Part shown: in pieces, positions 33,432 to 41,817 of the stretch
Layout: every line of letters starts with the position of its first letter
How positions within the stretch are numbered: the first letter of the stretch is position 1
NCBI GenBank assembly: GCA_019752925.1
Contig: JAIELP010000004.1
Span: 372,001 to 436,000 of the forward strand
Origin: a bacterium
Lineage (GTDB): Bacteria; Bdellovibrionota; Bdellovibrionia; Bdellovibrionales; Bdellovibrionaceae
Length of the DNA stretch: 64,000 nt
Direction of reading: 5' to 3'
Made by a program: the position numbers and the translations under genes
Notes under the pieces: generated by a model
Seen by the model: only the letters and a program-made list of their open reading frames with translations
Databases searched by the model: none
Told to the model about the DNA's origin: nothing

Positions 33432-34136
33432 ATGAAATTTTTTGCTGTTTTATTTTTTGTAGGTCTGACTTCTTTTGCAGATACGGATATGCATTTAATT
33501 TATGTTAATGGTGTTGCTGAAAAAACTGTTGAACCTAATATGGTGTTAATACATTTAGAGTCTTGGGCTAAGGCCCCAACTGCTACGGCAGCGCAAGAAC
33601 AGCAGGCATTGCAGTTTGGTAAAGTTAAGAGCTCTCTTGAAAAATTTAAAATTAAAAAAGAAGATATTCAGACGCAGGGGTTTTCGGTTTACCCAGAATA
33701 CACGTATGACCAAAAAGCCCAGTTAAATAAAATTTCCGGATATCGTGTAAGTCATTCAGTTTTGCTGACCTATCGTAAAACAGAAGATGCAGGAACTTTA
33801 TTGGATTCTTTAGTTACGAGTAAGGGCGAAATAAGTGGTGTGAATATTCAGAGTGTTTCTTGGGATTATGATAAGAAGGCTGAAGTAGAGACGGCAACTT
33901 TAGGAGATGCTGTTAAAAATGCACGTAGTAAAGCTGAAGATTTGGCAAAAGCTGCGGATGTTATTATTAAAGCGGTTCATAAAATACAGCATACATCGTA
34001 TGCGCCTCCTGTTGCGCAACCTATGTATGAACGTGCTGCGATGAAGTCTATGGATGCGGGGGTTGCTGCACCTACAGAGCTTTCATCGGGGCAGATTAAA
34101 GTGCGTGTTGAAGTTCAGATGGAGTTTGAGATTTAG
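33432..34136 (+). CDS. Periplasmic SIMPL domain (DUF541) protein
   Basis: The start at 33432 follows AGGAGAG and gives a signal peptide (MKFFAVLFFVGLTSFA); an in-frame upstream ATG lies inside the previous gene and is rejected. The mature 218 residues match SIMPL/DUF541: VNGVAEKTVEPNMVLIHLES, IQTQGFSVYPEYTY, GYRVSHSVLLTYRK and DAVKNARSKAEDLAKAA. E. coli YggE is the best-known member and affects oxidative-stress tolerance; the mechanism is unclear. Confidence 0.9.
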   Translation: MKFFAVLFFVGLTSFADTDMHLIYVNGVAEKTVEPNMVLIHLESWAKAPTATAAQEQQALQFGKVKSSLEKFKIKKEDIQTQGFSVYPEYTYDQKAQLNKISGYRVSHSVLLTYRKTEDAGTLLDSLVTSKGEISGVNIQSVSWDYDKKAEVETATLGDAVKNARSKAEDLAKAADVIIKAVHKIQHTSYAPPVAQPMYERAAMKSMDAGVAAPTELSSGQIKVRVEVQMEFEI

Positions 34137-34183
34137 CGACCGCGTGCTTTATAAGCACATAGCTTTCCGCGTCGGCGTTTTTT
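34137..34183 (+). terminator. Probable terminator after the SIMPL gene
   Basis: CGAC-C-GC pairs with GCGTCG (34137-34143 and 34169-34174, one bulge) and encloses the hairpin GTGCTT/AAGCAC (34144-34158). Six Ts follow at 34178-34183. Confidence 0.6.
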
Positions 34184-34203
34184 GTTATATTGCCTGACAG
34201 AAT

Positions 34204-34241
34204 CTTGTTTTTGTTTTCATTGCCAATAAAAACAAGCAATG
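34204..34241 (+). promoter_or_regulatory. Mutually exclusive hairpins in the leader of the 34289 gene
   Basis: CTTGTTTTT (34204-34212) pairs with AAAAACAAG (34228-34236). Alternatively CATTGC (34218-34223), inside that loop, pairs with GCAATG (34236-34241). The arms share a base, so only one forms. It lies 48 bases before the start codon and could be a leader switch, an operator or chance in AT-rich DNA. Confidence 0.35.
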
Positions 34242-34288
34242 GCATGTTTTTGGGGTCAACAAAACAAACCTAAAACAGGAGAATACAA

Positions 34289-34687
34289 ATGTTTAAATCA
34301 CTTTTAGCAATCGCAACAGCACTTTCAATGAATATTGCCTTCGCAGCCGAAGCCGTTATTCCATTCAAAGAAGCTCCAAAATTTTACAACCAAACTAAAA
34401 CAGTTGAAGGCACTATCGTAGCTACTCACTGCACAGAAAAAATGTGCTTCCTTAACTTCGATAAAGATTACGCAACTAATTTATCTGCAGTTATCATGGC
34501 TTCTGACTTTGCAAAGTTCTCAAAAGCTACTGGTAAAGAATTACAAGCTGAGATGGATAAAATGTACTTAAATAAAAAAGTACAAATCACTGGCGCGGTA
34601 AATGAATACAAAAGCAAAGACGCTTCTAAACCAGGCCGTCCACAAATCGCTTTAACTGATTCTGTAAATATTAAAGTTGTAAAATAG
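34289..34687 (+). CDS. Periplasmic OB-fold-like small protein
   Basis: Signal peptide MFKSLLAIATALSMNIAFA, then 113 residues with the pattern of an OB-fold nucleic-acid or ligand-binding barrel: TKTVEGTIVATHC, CFLNFDKDYATNLSAVIMAS and KKVQITGAVNEYK. Similar short secreted proteins exist with unknown role. CAGGAG precedes the ATG. A strong terminator follows, so it is a single-gene unit. The two Cys are close (HCTEKMC) and could form a disulfide or bind metal. Confidence 0.75.
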   Translation: MFKSLLAIATALSMNIAFAAEAVIPFKEAPKFYNQTKTVEGTIVATHCTEKMCFLNFDKDYATNLSAVIMASDFAKFSKATGKELQAEMDKMYLNKKVQITGAVNEYKSKDASKPGRPQIALTDSVNIKVVK

Positions 34688-34717
34688 TTTAATATTTAAA
34701 ATTATTTAATACTGAAT

Positions 34718-34746
34718 AAAAAAGCTCCATTTAATGGGGCTTTTTT
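34718..34746 (+). terminator. Intrinsic terminator after the OB-fold gene
   Basis: AAAAAAGCTCCAT (34718-34730) pairs with ATGGGGCTTTTTT (34734-34746), one G-T pair, 3-base loop, ending in six Ts. Confidence 0.88.
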
Positions 34747-34775
34747 ATTATGATGCCAACAACCCGAGGTTTTAA

Positions 34776-35297
34776 GTGATAAAATTTAAAGTATTAATGT
34801 TTTCAGTTTTTTTTGCTAATTCGGTTTTTGCAGCAGAGTTTGGCAAAACCACAATGGGTGGCTTTGGTTGTCCTAAAGTAGAAGTTGCACAAATAGGTTT
34901 GGGTAATAATGTATTACCTCTGAAAATCGATATTGAAAAACCCGGAGAACAAGATCTGGCACGTGTTGCGTGTAATCTGCGTGTTCCTGTTAAACTCAAA
35001 AAAGATGAAATGCTTAAGATTGTTTCGGGCGGAGCTGATTACAAAGTTGAATTTGATAAAGGTGGTTCGGCATCTGTTTCTTTATATGCAGGTTTCGGTG
35101 GTAAAAAAGAAACTACTTCGCAAGCAAGCATAGTTGAAAGTAATAGTTCAACTATCCATATTCCTAAAAATGAATCAGGGTGCGGCAAAGATGTGATGTT
35201 AAGAATTAATTTTGATGCGAGTATTTCGGGTAAATTCAAAAGTAGTTTTAAAGCACAAAATCTGAAATTTGAGATAAAAACAATTAAATGTAATTAA
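34776..35297 (+). CDS. Secreted DUF4360-like protein
   Basis: The start is GTG at 34776, giving signal peptide MIKFKVLMFSVFFANSVFA. The mature part has GGFGCPKVEVAQIG, ARVACNLRVPVKLKKDEML and a late SGCGKDVMLRINFDASISG. This order of Cys-containing strands resembles DUF4360 secreted proteins, which have no known function. The call is by pattern and is moderate. The 3' end overlaps the convergent GyrI-like gene by 4 bases. Confidence 0.7.
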   Translation: MIKFKVLMFSVFFANSVFAAEFGKTTMGGFGCPKVEVAQIGLGNNVLPLKIDIEKPGEQDLARVACNLRVPVKLKKDEMLKIVSGGADYKVEFDKGGSASVSLYAGFGGKKETTSQASIVESNSSTIHIPKNESGCGKDVMLRINFDASISGKFKSSFKAQNLKFEIKTIKCN

Positions 35298-35860
35298 TTC
35301 TGTATCGGCCAGATGTAAGTGGTTTGCATAGATTTATTATCATTACCTTCGTATATTTCGATAACAGACCCTTTACGAGTCAATTTATTTTCGACGATAA
35401 AATCTTCCGCTTTGGGATATACTTTTAAAGGGCCAATGCCCGGTGCTCCTGTGAATAATGCAACAACAGCTTTAGTTTTTTGAATCTCATCAATTTTGTA
35501 ATCTTGTGGGAGTTGGCTTTTAAGTTTTTCCAATACAATTTTTTCGTCAGGAACTAAAGGATCAATAAGACAGCCGACACGTGAGTTTAAACGGCCTTCT
35601 TCAACAACGCGAGGGTCGTCAAAAAATTCTCCGAAACTTAAACGGCATTTTAAACCGTTTTCACGGGACCACTTTTCAATTTCTTGAATAGTGCTTACAA
35701 TTTTGTGATATGCTCCAACATGAGTTTTATAAATAATGGTGTAAGGTCCTCGCTCGTCTTGATCAATTGTTACCGATTTAAACGCACCTGTGTATTGGAA
35801 TAAATATAAAAAAAACAAAATCAATCCGAGAGATACGGCATAAAGAGTGTGCTTAACCAT
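35294..35860 (-). CDS. Membrane-anchored GyrI-like domain protein
   Basis: A single N-terminal membrane helix (YAVSLGLILFFLYLFQYTG) is followed by a ~160-residue GyrI-like (AraC effector-binding/SOUL-like) domain: GPYTIIYKTHVGAYHKIVST, an interstrand GEFFDDPRVVEEG loop and KVYPKAEDFIVENKL. Such domains bind small molecules. The architecture of one membrane helix plus GyrI-like domain is that of eukaryotic TEX264. The gene follows the redoxin gene with no intervening base and ends a five-gene minus-strand unit. Confidence 0.75.
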   Translation of the reverse strand: MVKHTLYAVSLGLILFFLYLFQYTGAFKSVTIDQDERGPYTIIYKTHVGAYHKIVSTIQEIEKWSRENGLKCRLSFGEFFDDPRVVEEGRLNSRVGCLIDPLVPDEKIVLEKLKSQLPQDYKIDEIQKTKAVVALFTGAPGIGPLKVYPKAEDFIVENKLTRKGSVIEIYEGNDNKSMQTTYIWPIQN

Positions 35861-36412
35861 TTATTTAACCCACTTAATTGAGCAACCCATAGAAGGTGTC
35901 TGTGGATGCGATATTTTTTTATTCTCTGAAAGCTCGATAACTGCATTGTAAAGTTCGCGGTTTTTAACGTATTCAGGTTCTTTCCACGAGTCATCTAAAC
36001 GGCCACGGTACGCTAATTTAGCTTCGTTATTATAAACAAAGTAATCAGGAGTGCATACAGCCCCAAAGCTTTTGGCAACATCCTGTGATTTGTCGTAAAG
36101 ATAAGTAAATGAGTAATTTTTTTCTTCCGCACGTTTTTTGATGTTTTCAAAACTGTCTTCGGGGTAGCTGATTTCGTCGTTAGAGCATATCGCCACAACA
36201 TTTATGTTTTTTATTTTTAAATCATTGCCGAGAGTGATTAAGCGCTCTTCAATAGCTTTAACATAAGGGCAGTGGTTACAGATAAACATAAACACCACAG
36301 GTTGGCCATTGATGAAATCTTTTTTTGAATAAGTTTTGCCATCAGTGGCGGGTAAAGAAAACTCCGGGATTTGTGTACCGAATTCTACTTTTTCGGGTGT
36401 GTAAGTGGGCAT
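35861..36412 (-). CDS. Thioredoxin-like redoxin (AhpC/TSA-type)
   Basis: A 183-residue thioredoxin-fold protein. FICNHCPYVKAIEERL corresponds to the family active site with a single Cys in the NHCPYV turn; other Cys occur in VAICSND and GAVCTPDYFVY (cis-Pro loop). The closing SMGCSIKWVK is typical of this family, which is widespread and poorly characterised. It lacks a signal peptide. TAGGAA precedes the ATG; birA lies 8 bases upstream. Confidence 0.9.
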   Translation of the reverse strand: MPTYTPEKVEFGTQIPEFSLPATDGKTYSKKDFINGQPVVFMFICNHCPYVKAIEERLITLGNDLKIKNINVVAICSNDEISYPEDSFENIKKRAEEKNYSFTYLYDKSQDVAKSFGAVCTPDYFVYNNEAKLAYRGRLDDSWKEPEYVKNRELYNAVIELSENKKISHPQTPSMGCSIKWVK

Positions 36413-36419
36413 AAAATTC

Positions 36420-37184
36420 CTATAGCTCCATCCACGATATTTTTTTACTATCGATGCTTAAGTTTCCAGATTCATCCAGAGCTGTATATTTTTGTTTTAA
36501 TAAAGGATGCTTGTTTAAAGCTGATAACAGAGCTGCGGTGCTGGTTGTATTCATGGGCTCAAAAGACATTTGCAATGAAAATGAAAACTCAAATAAGAGT
36601 CTTTCTAAAAATGAAATCCAATCCTGCGCCAGCAGCGGTGTTGCAGCTGAAAGCTCGCGTGCGAGGGAGCTTGCTGTACTAATGCTGCCGGGAGATGAAA
36701 TGATATTAAACCCCAGGCCGATTAACAGACGGTTGTCATCGCCCTGTGATACGGTTTCAAGTAGCAAGCCCGCCACCTTTTTGTCATTAATGTAGAGATC
36801 ATTTGGAGCTTTTAAATTCCAATTAATAAAAGGCCATGTTGACGAAGCCGCACGGTAAAGCGCTAAACCTATCATAGGTGAAACAGTGGGGTGCGGAGCT
36901 GAATCAATCATGAAAGACCAAGTTGATAAAAGCTGCGAGCCTAGAATATCAGAGTCGGACCAGGTATTTTGACCGCGGCCTTTTCCAGCTGTTTGTCTTT
37001 CAGCTAAATAAACAATTAAGTGTTCGTTAAAAGCACTTTCACTGAAGGCTTCGGCTTTGGCTTTAACATTAGTACTATCAATGGATTTAAAATACTCAGA
37101 AGAAATATTTTGTTTTTTAGCCCAATGGTGAGTTACTTCACCAATTAGAATTTGATCAGACTGATTTTTATGTGATGCAGTCAT
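36420..37184 (-). CDS. birA: Biotin-[acetyl-CoA-carboxylase] ligase, monofunctional
   Basis: Attaches biotin to the carboxyl carrier protein. The biotinyl-AMP loop is AGKGRGQNTWSD; the second motif is LKAPNDLYINDKKVAGLLLE. At 254 residues it starts near the catalytic domain and lacks the N-terminal DNA-binding domain of E. coli BirA, so it should not repress biotin genes. Start and nadC stop overlap (TAATG). Confidence 0.93.
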   Translation of the reverse strand: MTASHKNQSDQILIGEVTHHWAKKQNISSEYFKSIDSTNVKAKAEAFSESAFNEHLIVYLAERQTAGKGRGQNTWSDSDILGSQLLSTWSFMIDSAPHPTVSPMIGLALYRAASSTWPFINWNLKAPNDLYINDKKVAGLLLETVSQGDDNRLLIGLGFNIISSPGSISTASSLARELSAATPLLAQDWISFLERLLFEFSFSLQMSFEPMNTTSTAALLSALNKHPLLKQKYTALDESGNLSIDSKKISWMEL

Positions 37185-38008
37185 TAATTACCCCAGTCAA
37201 AAAGTAAACTCACATCTGCACAGTTTGCTGAGTGGGTAAGGGCACCTACAGAAATGTAATCTACACCGATTTCAGCAACGGATTTAACGCGTGCCAAATT
37301 CATATTACCGCTGGCTTCAGTTTTTATTTCTTTAGGAATCATTTTTAGAGCTAGAGCCATGGTTTCGTTCGACATATTATCCAGTAAAATTCTTTCAACA
37401 TTTAAAGAAACACATTCTTTAACCTGTTCTAAATTACTGGCTTCAACTTCTAAAGGAAGATTGCAGTGTTGACGTAAGCGTCCGACGGCCTGAGTGATTC
37501 CGCCCATAAGAGATATATGATTATCTTTAATTAAAACGGCTTCTGATAAATTAAAACGGTGATTAGAGCCGCCGCCGTGATGAACGGCGCGTTTTTCCAA
37601 ATCTCTTAAAAGTGGAGTGGTTTTACGTGTGTCTAAAATTTTTGTTTGAGTACCTTCAACTGCCTTAACAAACTGACGGGTTAAAGTTGCAATACCTGAC
37701 AGACGTCCTAAAAAATTAAGCGCCACGCGCTCGGCTTTTAAAATTTGAATTAAATCGCCTTCAATTGAACAGATGTTTTGGCCTTTGTAAATTAAGTCAC
37801 CTTCATTGAATTGCCATTTAACTTTAACCTGAGGTTCTAAAAACAAAAGTGTTTCTTCAAATGCGTTAGCACCAGAGAGTACTAGATCTTCTTTAGCTTT
37901 TAAAAGAGCTTCGCCTTGTTTTGGCTTCATGGCCATAGACTCAGTAGTAACATCGCCAGAAGGCATGTCTTCCTTCAGTGCGGCTTTAATAAGTTCCAGA
38001 ATGTTCAT
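37184..38008 (-). CDS. nadC: Nicotinate-nucleotide pyrophosphorylase (carboxylating)
   Basis: Converts quinolinate and PRPP to nicotinate mononucleotide in NAD synthesis. Diagnostic segments are LNFLGRLSGIATLTRQFV, DTRKTTPLLRDLEKRAVHHG, RFNLSEAVLIKDNH and EASGNMNLARVKSVAEIGVD. Length (274) is normal. It overlaps the response-regulator gene by 4 bases and birA by 1. Confidence 0.96.
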   Translation of the reverse strand: MNILELIKAALKEDMPSGDVTTESMAMKPKQGEALLKAKEDLVLSGANAFEETLLFLEPQVKVKWQFNEGDLIYKGQNICSIEGDLIQILKAERVALNFLGRLSGIATLTRQFVKAVEGTQTKILDTRKTTPLLRDLEKRAVHHGGGSNHRFNLSEAVLIKDNHISLMGGITQAVGRLRQHCNLPLEVEASNLEQVKECVSLNVERILLDNMSNETMALALKMIPKEIKTEASGNMNLARVKSVAEIGVDYISVGALTHSANCADVSLLFDWGN

Positions 38009-39096
38009 ATGTTATTTTCGATCCCTTGAAGTAATTTGTTAAGTTCTTCACGAACTACTTTTTCAGTTACTTCCGGGATTACTTGCCAACAGATTCTTTC
38101 GGCAATTTGGCGAATTTCTTCACGCATGAGTTGTTCATCAAAGCTGGAATACGAATTTTGTTTCTGTTGCAGATTACTTTGGGCTGCTTTATGGCTAGCC
38201 ACCGGAGAATCTTTTAAGTAGTTCTGAATTTGTTCGTTAATTTTTTTTTGTAAATCGGGAGTATCTTCACTGCGAGAATTAATAACCTTAACTTCTTCAA
38301 ACTCGCCAAAACTTTCAGTTTCGATTACAAATTGATTGGCTTTTGCAGAAGTCCACTCGTCTTGTTGCTGAGCAACTTTGTTAAGACCGGTATTATTTGA
38401 AAATTGTTCTTCATGACTATCAATCGGTACCTGCAATGTCGATTTTTCAATTTTACCTTTTTTGGTAGCAGTGGGTTCGTCAATTACATATGGAGTTGAT
38501 GGAGTATTGGCTTTTGATGTTTCGGGTATAGAAAAGTCAGATGAAGTTTCTGGTAGTACAAAGCCGGTATTACCCGCTGTTTCCGGCGCGCCTGGAATAC
38601 TTGGAACGGACGGAGTGCTTGGCTGTGCTAAGGTGTTACGGGTTGTTTTTTGTCTTACAAAAGTGTCTGACTCTTCAAAGTCAGGCAATTGGGCGTGATT
38701 TAAAAAACCTTTGAGAGGAAATGTCTGAAGCTTCGGAACCAGCTTTTCAACTAAGTTACGAATAGTTTCGGTTTCAAAAGGTTTTTCAAGAGAAGCATCG
38801 GCGCGTGAACCCTTAAAAAGCTGTTCATCGAGCTGCATGAAGCTACTCCACATTAAAACCACCGGAATACTTTTGGTATCTTCGTTGTTTTTAAGCTCCA
38901 GACAAACTTCATAACCATTTTTTTTATTTAATAAAACATCGGCAATAATGATGTCAGGAATAAATGACTGCGTAACCGATAGTACATCAATTCCCGTAGG
39001 GACTGTTTTGACCTCGACGCCATAATCCGACAATACCATTTGTATCGCTTTTTTTATGGTCGAGCTTTCATCTGCCAATAATACGCGCAAAGCCAT
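38005..39096 (-). CDS. Response regulator with long disordered linker and conserved C-terminal helix
   Basis: The start at 39096 (MALRVLLADES) is preferred; the ATG at 39108 adds four residues. Residues 1-120 form a CheY-like receiver: DE acidic pair, phospho-acceptor D53 (IIIADVLL), WSS switch and K105 (LEKPF). Residues ~125-310 are Ser/Thr/Pro/Gln-rich and disordered. The final ~45 residues are an amphipathic helix (EEIRQIAERICWQVIPEVTE then KVVREELNKLL) like that ending several deltaproteobacterial response regulators, and loosely like PopZ-type oligomerisation tails. No output DNA-binding domain is present, so it likely signals through protein contacts. Confidence 0.85.
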   Translation of the reverse strand: MALRVLLADESSTIKKAIQMVLSDYGVEVKTVPTGIDVLSVTQSFIPDIIIADVLLNKKNGYEVCLELKNNEDTKSIPVVLMWSSFMQLDEQLFKGSRADASLEKPFETETIRNLVEKLVPKLQTFPLKGFLNHAQLPDFEESDTFVRQKTTRNTLAQPSTPSVPSIPGAPETAGNTGFVLPETSSDFSIPETSKANTPSTPYVIDEPTATKKGKIEKSTLQVPIDSHEEQFSNNTGLNKVAQQQDEWTSAKANQFVIETESFGEFEEVKVINSRSEDTPDLQKKINEQIQNYLKDSPVASHKAAQSNLQQKQNSYSSFDEQLMREEIRQIAERICWQVIPEVTEKVVREELNKLLQGIENNI

Positions 39097-39152
39097 ACCT
39101 AAGTACATATCACAATAGCAAATGAGTCAAGTTCAAGGCATGATAAATATTG

Positions 39153-40238
39153 ATGTTTTCGCGTATTGACCGTTATTTATTGGGTTTGTTTTGGGCTGCA
39201 TTTGCAGCCGGGCTGATGGTTTTTTTAACTTTATTTTTGGCCACCGATGCTATGACGACTTTGGTTAAATACAAAGATGTGAGTTCAGTAATTTTAGCCC
39301 GCTATTATGGCTTTTACTCGGCAGAAGTAATTTATAAAATGTTACCAATTGCTTGCGTGGTAGGCATGGTAATGACTATATCGTCTCTTAATAAAGGCAG
39401 CGAGTTAGTAGCGCTTTTTGCATCAGGTCTTAGCTTATTCCGCATTTCACGCGTGATTTTTATTTCTATTTTTTTAGTCGGTATTTTTTCATATTATCTG
39501 AGTGACCAATTGATGCCAGCGTTCAATAAGCAGAAGAATTTTATATATTACAACGATATGGAACGAACACCTTCGCGTTTTCAAACCATCAAGACAAATA
39601 AAATCTGGTACCGCTCCAAAAATTCAATTTTTAATATCAAAACTCTGAATGCTGAGGGTAATAAAGCTCAGGGGCTTTCGCTTTATTTTTTCAATGATAA
39701 ATGGGATTTGGTGCAAATGTTGACGGCCGACTCGGTACTTCTTAACGGACGACAATGGATTTTAAAACATGGCACAATTACAGTATTTGACCAGTCGTCG
39801 AGCTTTCCGCTGAATGACAAATTTGTAGAAAAAACCATTGTGATGACTGAAGATGCGCAGGACTTGCGTAGTACGGGGCAAACATCAGATGTGTTAACTC
39901 AAGCTGAACTTTCAAGATATATCAGTAAAAATAAAGATGCCGGGCTTGATACGATTCGCTATGAGGTGGATTTTCACACTAAATTTGCATTTGCTTTTGC
40001 TGGCCTTGTTATGAGTCTTTTGGCATTACCTTTTTGCGTTGGTCAGGCACGGGGCGGTGGCGGGATGGTAAAAAATTTGGGTATTAGCATTGGTTTAGTA
40101 GTTTTATACTGGATTGCCCATAGCACTTCACAAACTCTTGGCTCTCATGGCCAAATTGCACCAATTTTAGCGGCTTGGCTGCCCAATTTCAGTATGCTCG
40201 GTTTAGGCGTGTTCTTATTGTTGCGCTCTAATCGTTAA
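39153..40238 (+). CDS. LptF/LptG family lipopolysaccharide export permease
   Basis: A YjgP/YjgQ-family inner-membrane protein of 361 residues with three N-terminal helices, a periplasmic jellyroll (NKIWYRSKNSIFNIKTLNAE) and three C-terminal helices (HTKFAFAFAGLVMSLLALPF). It works with LptB and LptC to move LPS to the outer membrane. KLPIAC-type segment YKMLPIACVVGMVMT and NQQ-region spacing favour LptG over LptF, but this is not certain. ATG at 39153 is chosen over the adjacent TTG. It heads a plus-strand unit with def-fmt-rpe-hutH. Confidence 0.9.
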   Translation: MFSRIDRYLLGLFWAAFAAGLMVFLTLFLATDAMTTLVKYKDVSSVILARYYGFYSAEVIYKMLPIACVVGMVMTISSLNKGSELVALFASGLSLFRISRVIFISIFLVGIFSYYLSDQLMPAFNKQKNFIYYNDMERTPSRFQTIKTNKIWYRSKNSIFNIKTLNAEGNKAQGLSLYFFNDKWDLVQMLTADSVLLNGRQWILKHGTITVFDQSSSFPLNDKFVEKTIVMTEDAQDLRSTGQTSDVLTQAELSRYISKNKDAGLDTIRYEVDFHTKFAFAFAGLVMSLLALPFCVGQARGGGGMVKNLGISIGLVVLYWIAHSTSQTLGSHGQIAPILAAWLPNFSMLGLGVFLLLRSNR

Positions 40239-40255
40239 TCGTCTAAAAATAAGCT

Positions 40256-40861
40256 ATGAAGCTTGAAATATTGACCTACCCAAACCCATTGTTGAGAGAA
40301 GTGTCAGAGCCTGTAAAAGAGTTCGGACCTGAATTAAAAAAACTGGCAGAAGATATGCTCGAAACAATGTACGACGCTAACGGTATTGGTTTAGCTGCGC
40401 CTCAGGTAGGACATCTTCTGCGTATGCTGGTTATCGATACACGTCCGCGTGACCCAGAAAATTCACGTTATGAAAACGACGATCAAACTGAATTAGAAAG
40501 AAAAATTAAGCAACCTTTGATTTTGATCAATCCCGAAATTGTTAAAGGTGAAGGTAAAACAACTTTCGATGAAGGCTGTTTATCTGTACCTAGTTTTTTT
40601 GAAACAGTTGAACGTTACGAAAAAGTTGAAGTGAAAGCTTTTGATCTAAACGGAAAAGAAATTCGTTTGGTGACCGATGGCTTACTTGCAATTTGCATCC
40701 AGCATGAAATGGATCATTTGGCCGGAACACTTTTTATTGATCACATCAGCTTTACAAAAAGTAATAAAATTAAAAATCAGATTAAAAAAAGCGGTTACCC
40801 TACCAAAGAAGAAATTGAAGAGAAGCGCTCTGAAAAAAGAAAGGCTCCTGTTAAAGCATGA
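40256..40861 (+). CDS. def: Peptide deformylase
   Basis: Removes the formyl group from nascent N-terminal methionine. The three motifs are GIGLAAPQVG (43-52), EGCLSVPS (metal Cys108) and QHEMDHLAG (H150, catalytic E151, H154). The ~35-residue Lys/Glu-rich C-terminal tail is longer than in E. coli. It overlaps fmt by 4 bases, the usual pairing. Confidence 0.97.
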   Translation: MKLEILTYPNPLLREVSEPVKEFGPELKKLAEDMLETMYDANGIGLAAPQVGHLLRMLVIDTRPRDPENSRYENDDQTELERKIKQPLILINPEIVKGEGKTTFDEGCLSVPSFFETVERYEKVEVKAFDLNGKEIRLVTDGLLAICIQHEMDHLAGTLFIDHISFTKSNKIKNQIKKSGYPTKEEIEEKRSEKRKAPVKA

Positions 40862-41817
40862 GCCTTTTATCACAGGGGCCTATTAAGATTTGCTTTTTAG
40901 GAACGCCGGACTTTGCTGCCGCCCATTTAAAATCTATTTTAAATAATTCAAATTTTAAAATTGTAGGCGTAGTAACGCAGCCGGATCGCCCAGCCGGACG
41001 AAAAATGCAACTCACTCCTTCCGCTGTGAAAATTGTAGCACTTGAAAATAATTTACCCGTACTAACACCTGAAAATTTGCGTAAAGAACCTGATACATTT
41101 GAAAAAATTAAATCCTGGAATGCGGATGTGGCTGTGGTTGTGGCTTTCGGACAAATTGTATCGCAGGAGTTTTTAGATAGTTTTAAATTTGGCGCTGTGA
41201 ATGTACACGGAAGCTTATTACCCAGATGGCGTGGAGCGGCTCCAATCCAGCGATCTATTGAAGCTGGAGATACCGAAACAGGTGTGTCTTTGCAACGTAT
41301 GGTGAAAAAGCTGGATGCCGGCCCTATCATTGGCGAAAGAACGATCATGTTAAACAATGAAATCACTGCAACTGAGCTGTATGACAAACTTGCGGTTTAC
41401 GGCTGTGAATTGTTAAATGAAGATCTGATAAAATATGTAACAGGTGAAATTCAACCTTTCGAACAGGACGAAGCCAAAGTTACATTGGCTACTAAAATTG
41501 AAAAAGAAGAAAGTTTGCTGAGCTGGCAAATGCCGGCTGAAAAAATGCATAACAAAGTACGGGCTTTTACAATGGGGCCGGGAACTTATGTGATGTATCA
41601 GGGAAAACGTTTAAAAATTCACAAAACTAAAGTTATTGAAGGGACACCTAAAAAAACTCCGGCAACTGTTTTGTTTATGACTCATGATCAACTGGTTATT
41701 CAGTGCTTTGAAAGCCAGATTTCATTATTAGAAGTGCAACCTGAATCTAAAGCCAAAATTTCTATTGCAGATTTTTTAAAGTCTCACCCGTTAAAAGAAG
41801 GAGATCTGTTTGTCTAA
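40858..41817 (+). CDS. fmt: Methionyl-tRNA formyltransferase
   Basis: Formylates initiator Met-tRNA using 10-formyl-THF. N-terminal formyltransferase domain with IKICFLGTPDFAAAHLKSIL and the active-site region VNVHGSLLPRWRGAAPIQRS; C-terminal OB-like domain from ~205. Length 319 is normal. Coupled to def upstream (ATGA overlap) and to rpe downstream (8-base overlap). Confidence 0.97.
   Translation: MSLLSQGPIKICFLGTPDFAAAHLKSILNNSNFKIVGVVTQPDRPAGRKMQLTPSAVKIVALENNLPVLTPENLRKEPDTFEKIKSWNADVAVVVAFGQIVSQEFLDSFKFGAVNVHGSLLPRWRGAAPIQRSIEAGDTETGVSLQRMVKKLDAGPIIGERTIMLNNEITATELYDKLAVYGCELLNEDLIKYVTGEIQPFEQDEAKVTLATKIEKEESLLSWQMPAEKMHNKVRAFTMGPGTYVMYQGKRLKIHKTKVIEGTPKKTPATVLFMTHDQLVIQCFESQISLLEVQPESKAKISIADFLKSHPLKEGDLFV

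Noticed and set aside
40851..41387. Minus-strand frame of 178 codons antisense to fmt
   Set aside because: The plus strand encodes full formyltransferase motifs here; the antisense product is unstructured in pattern.
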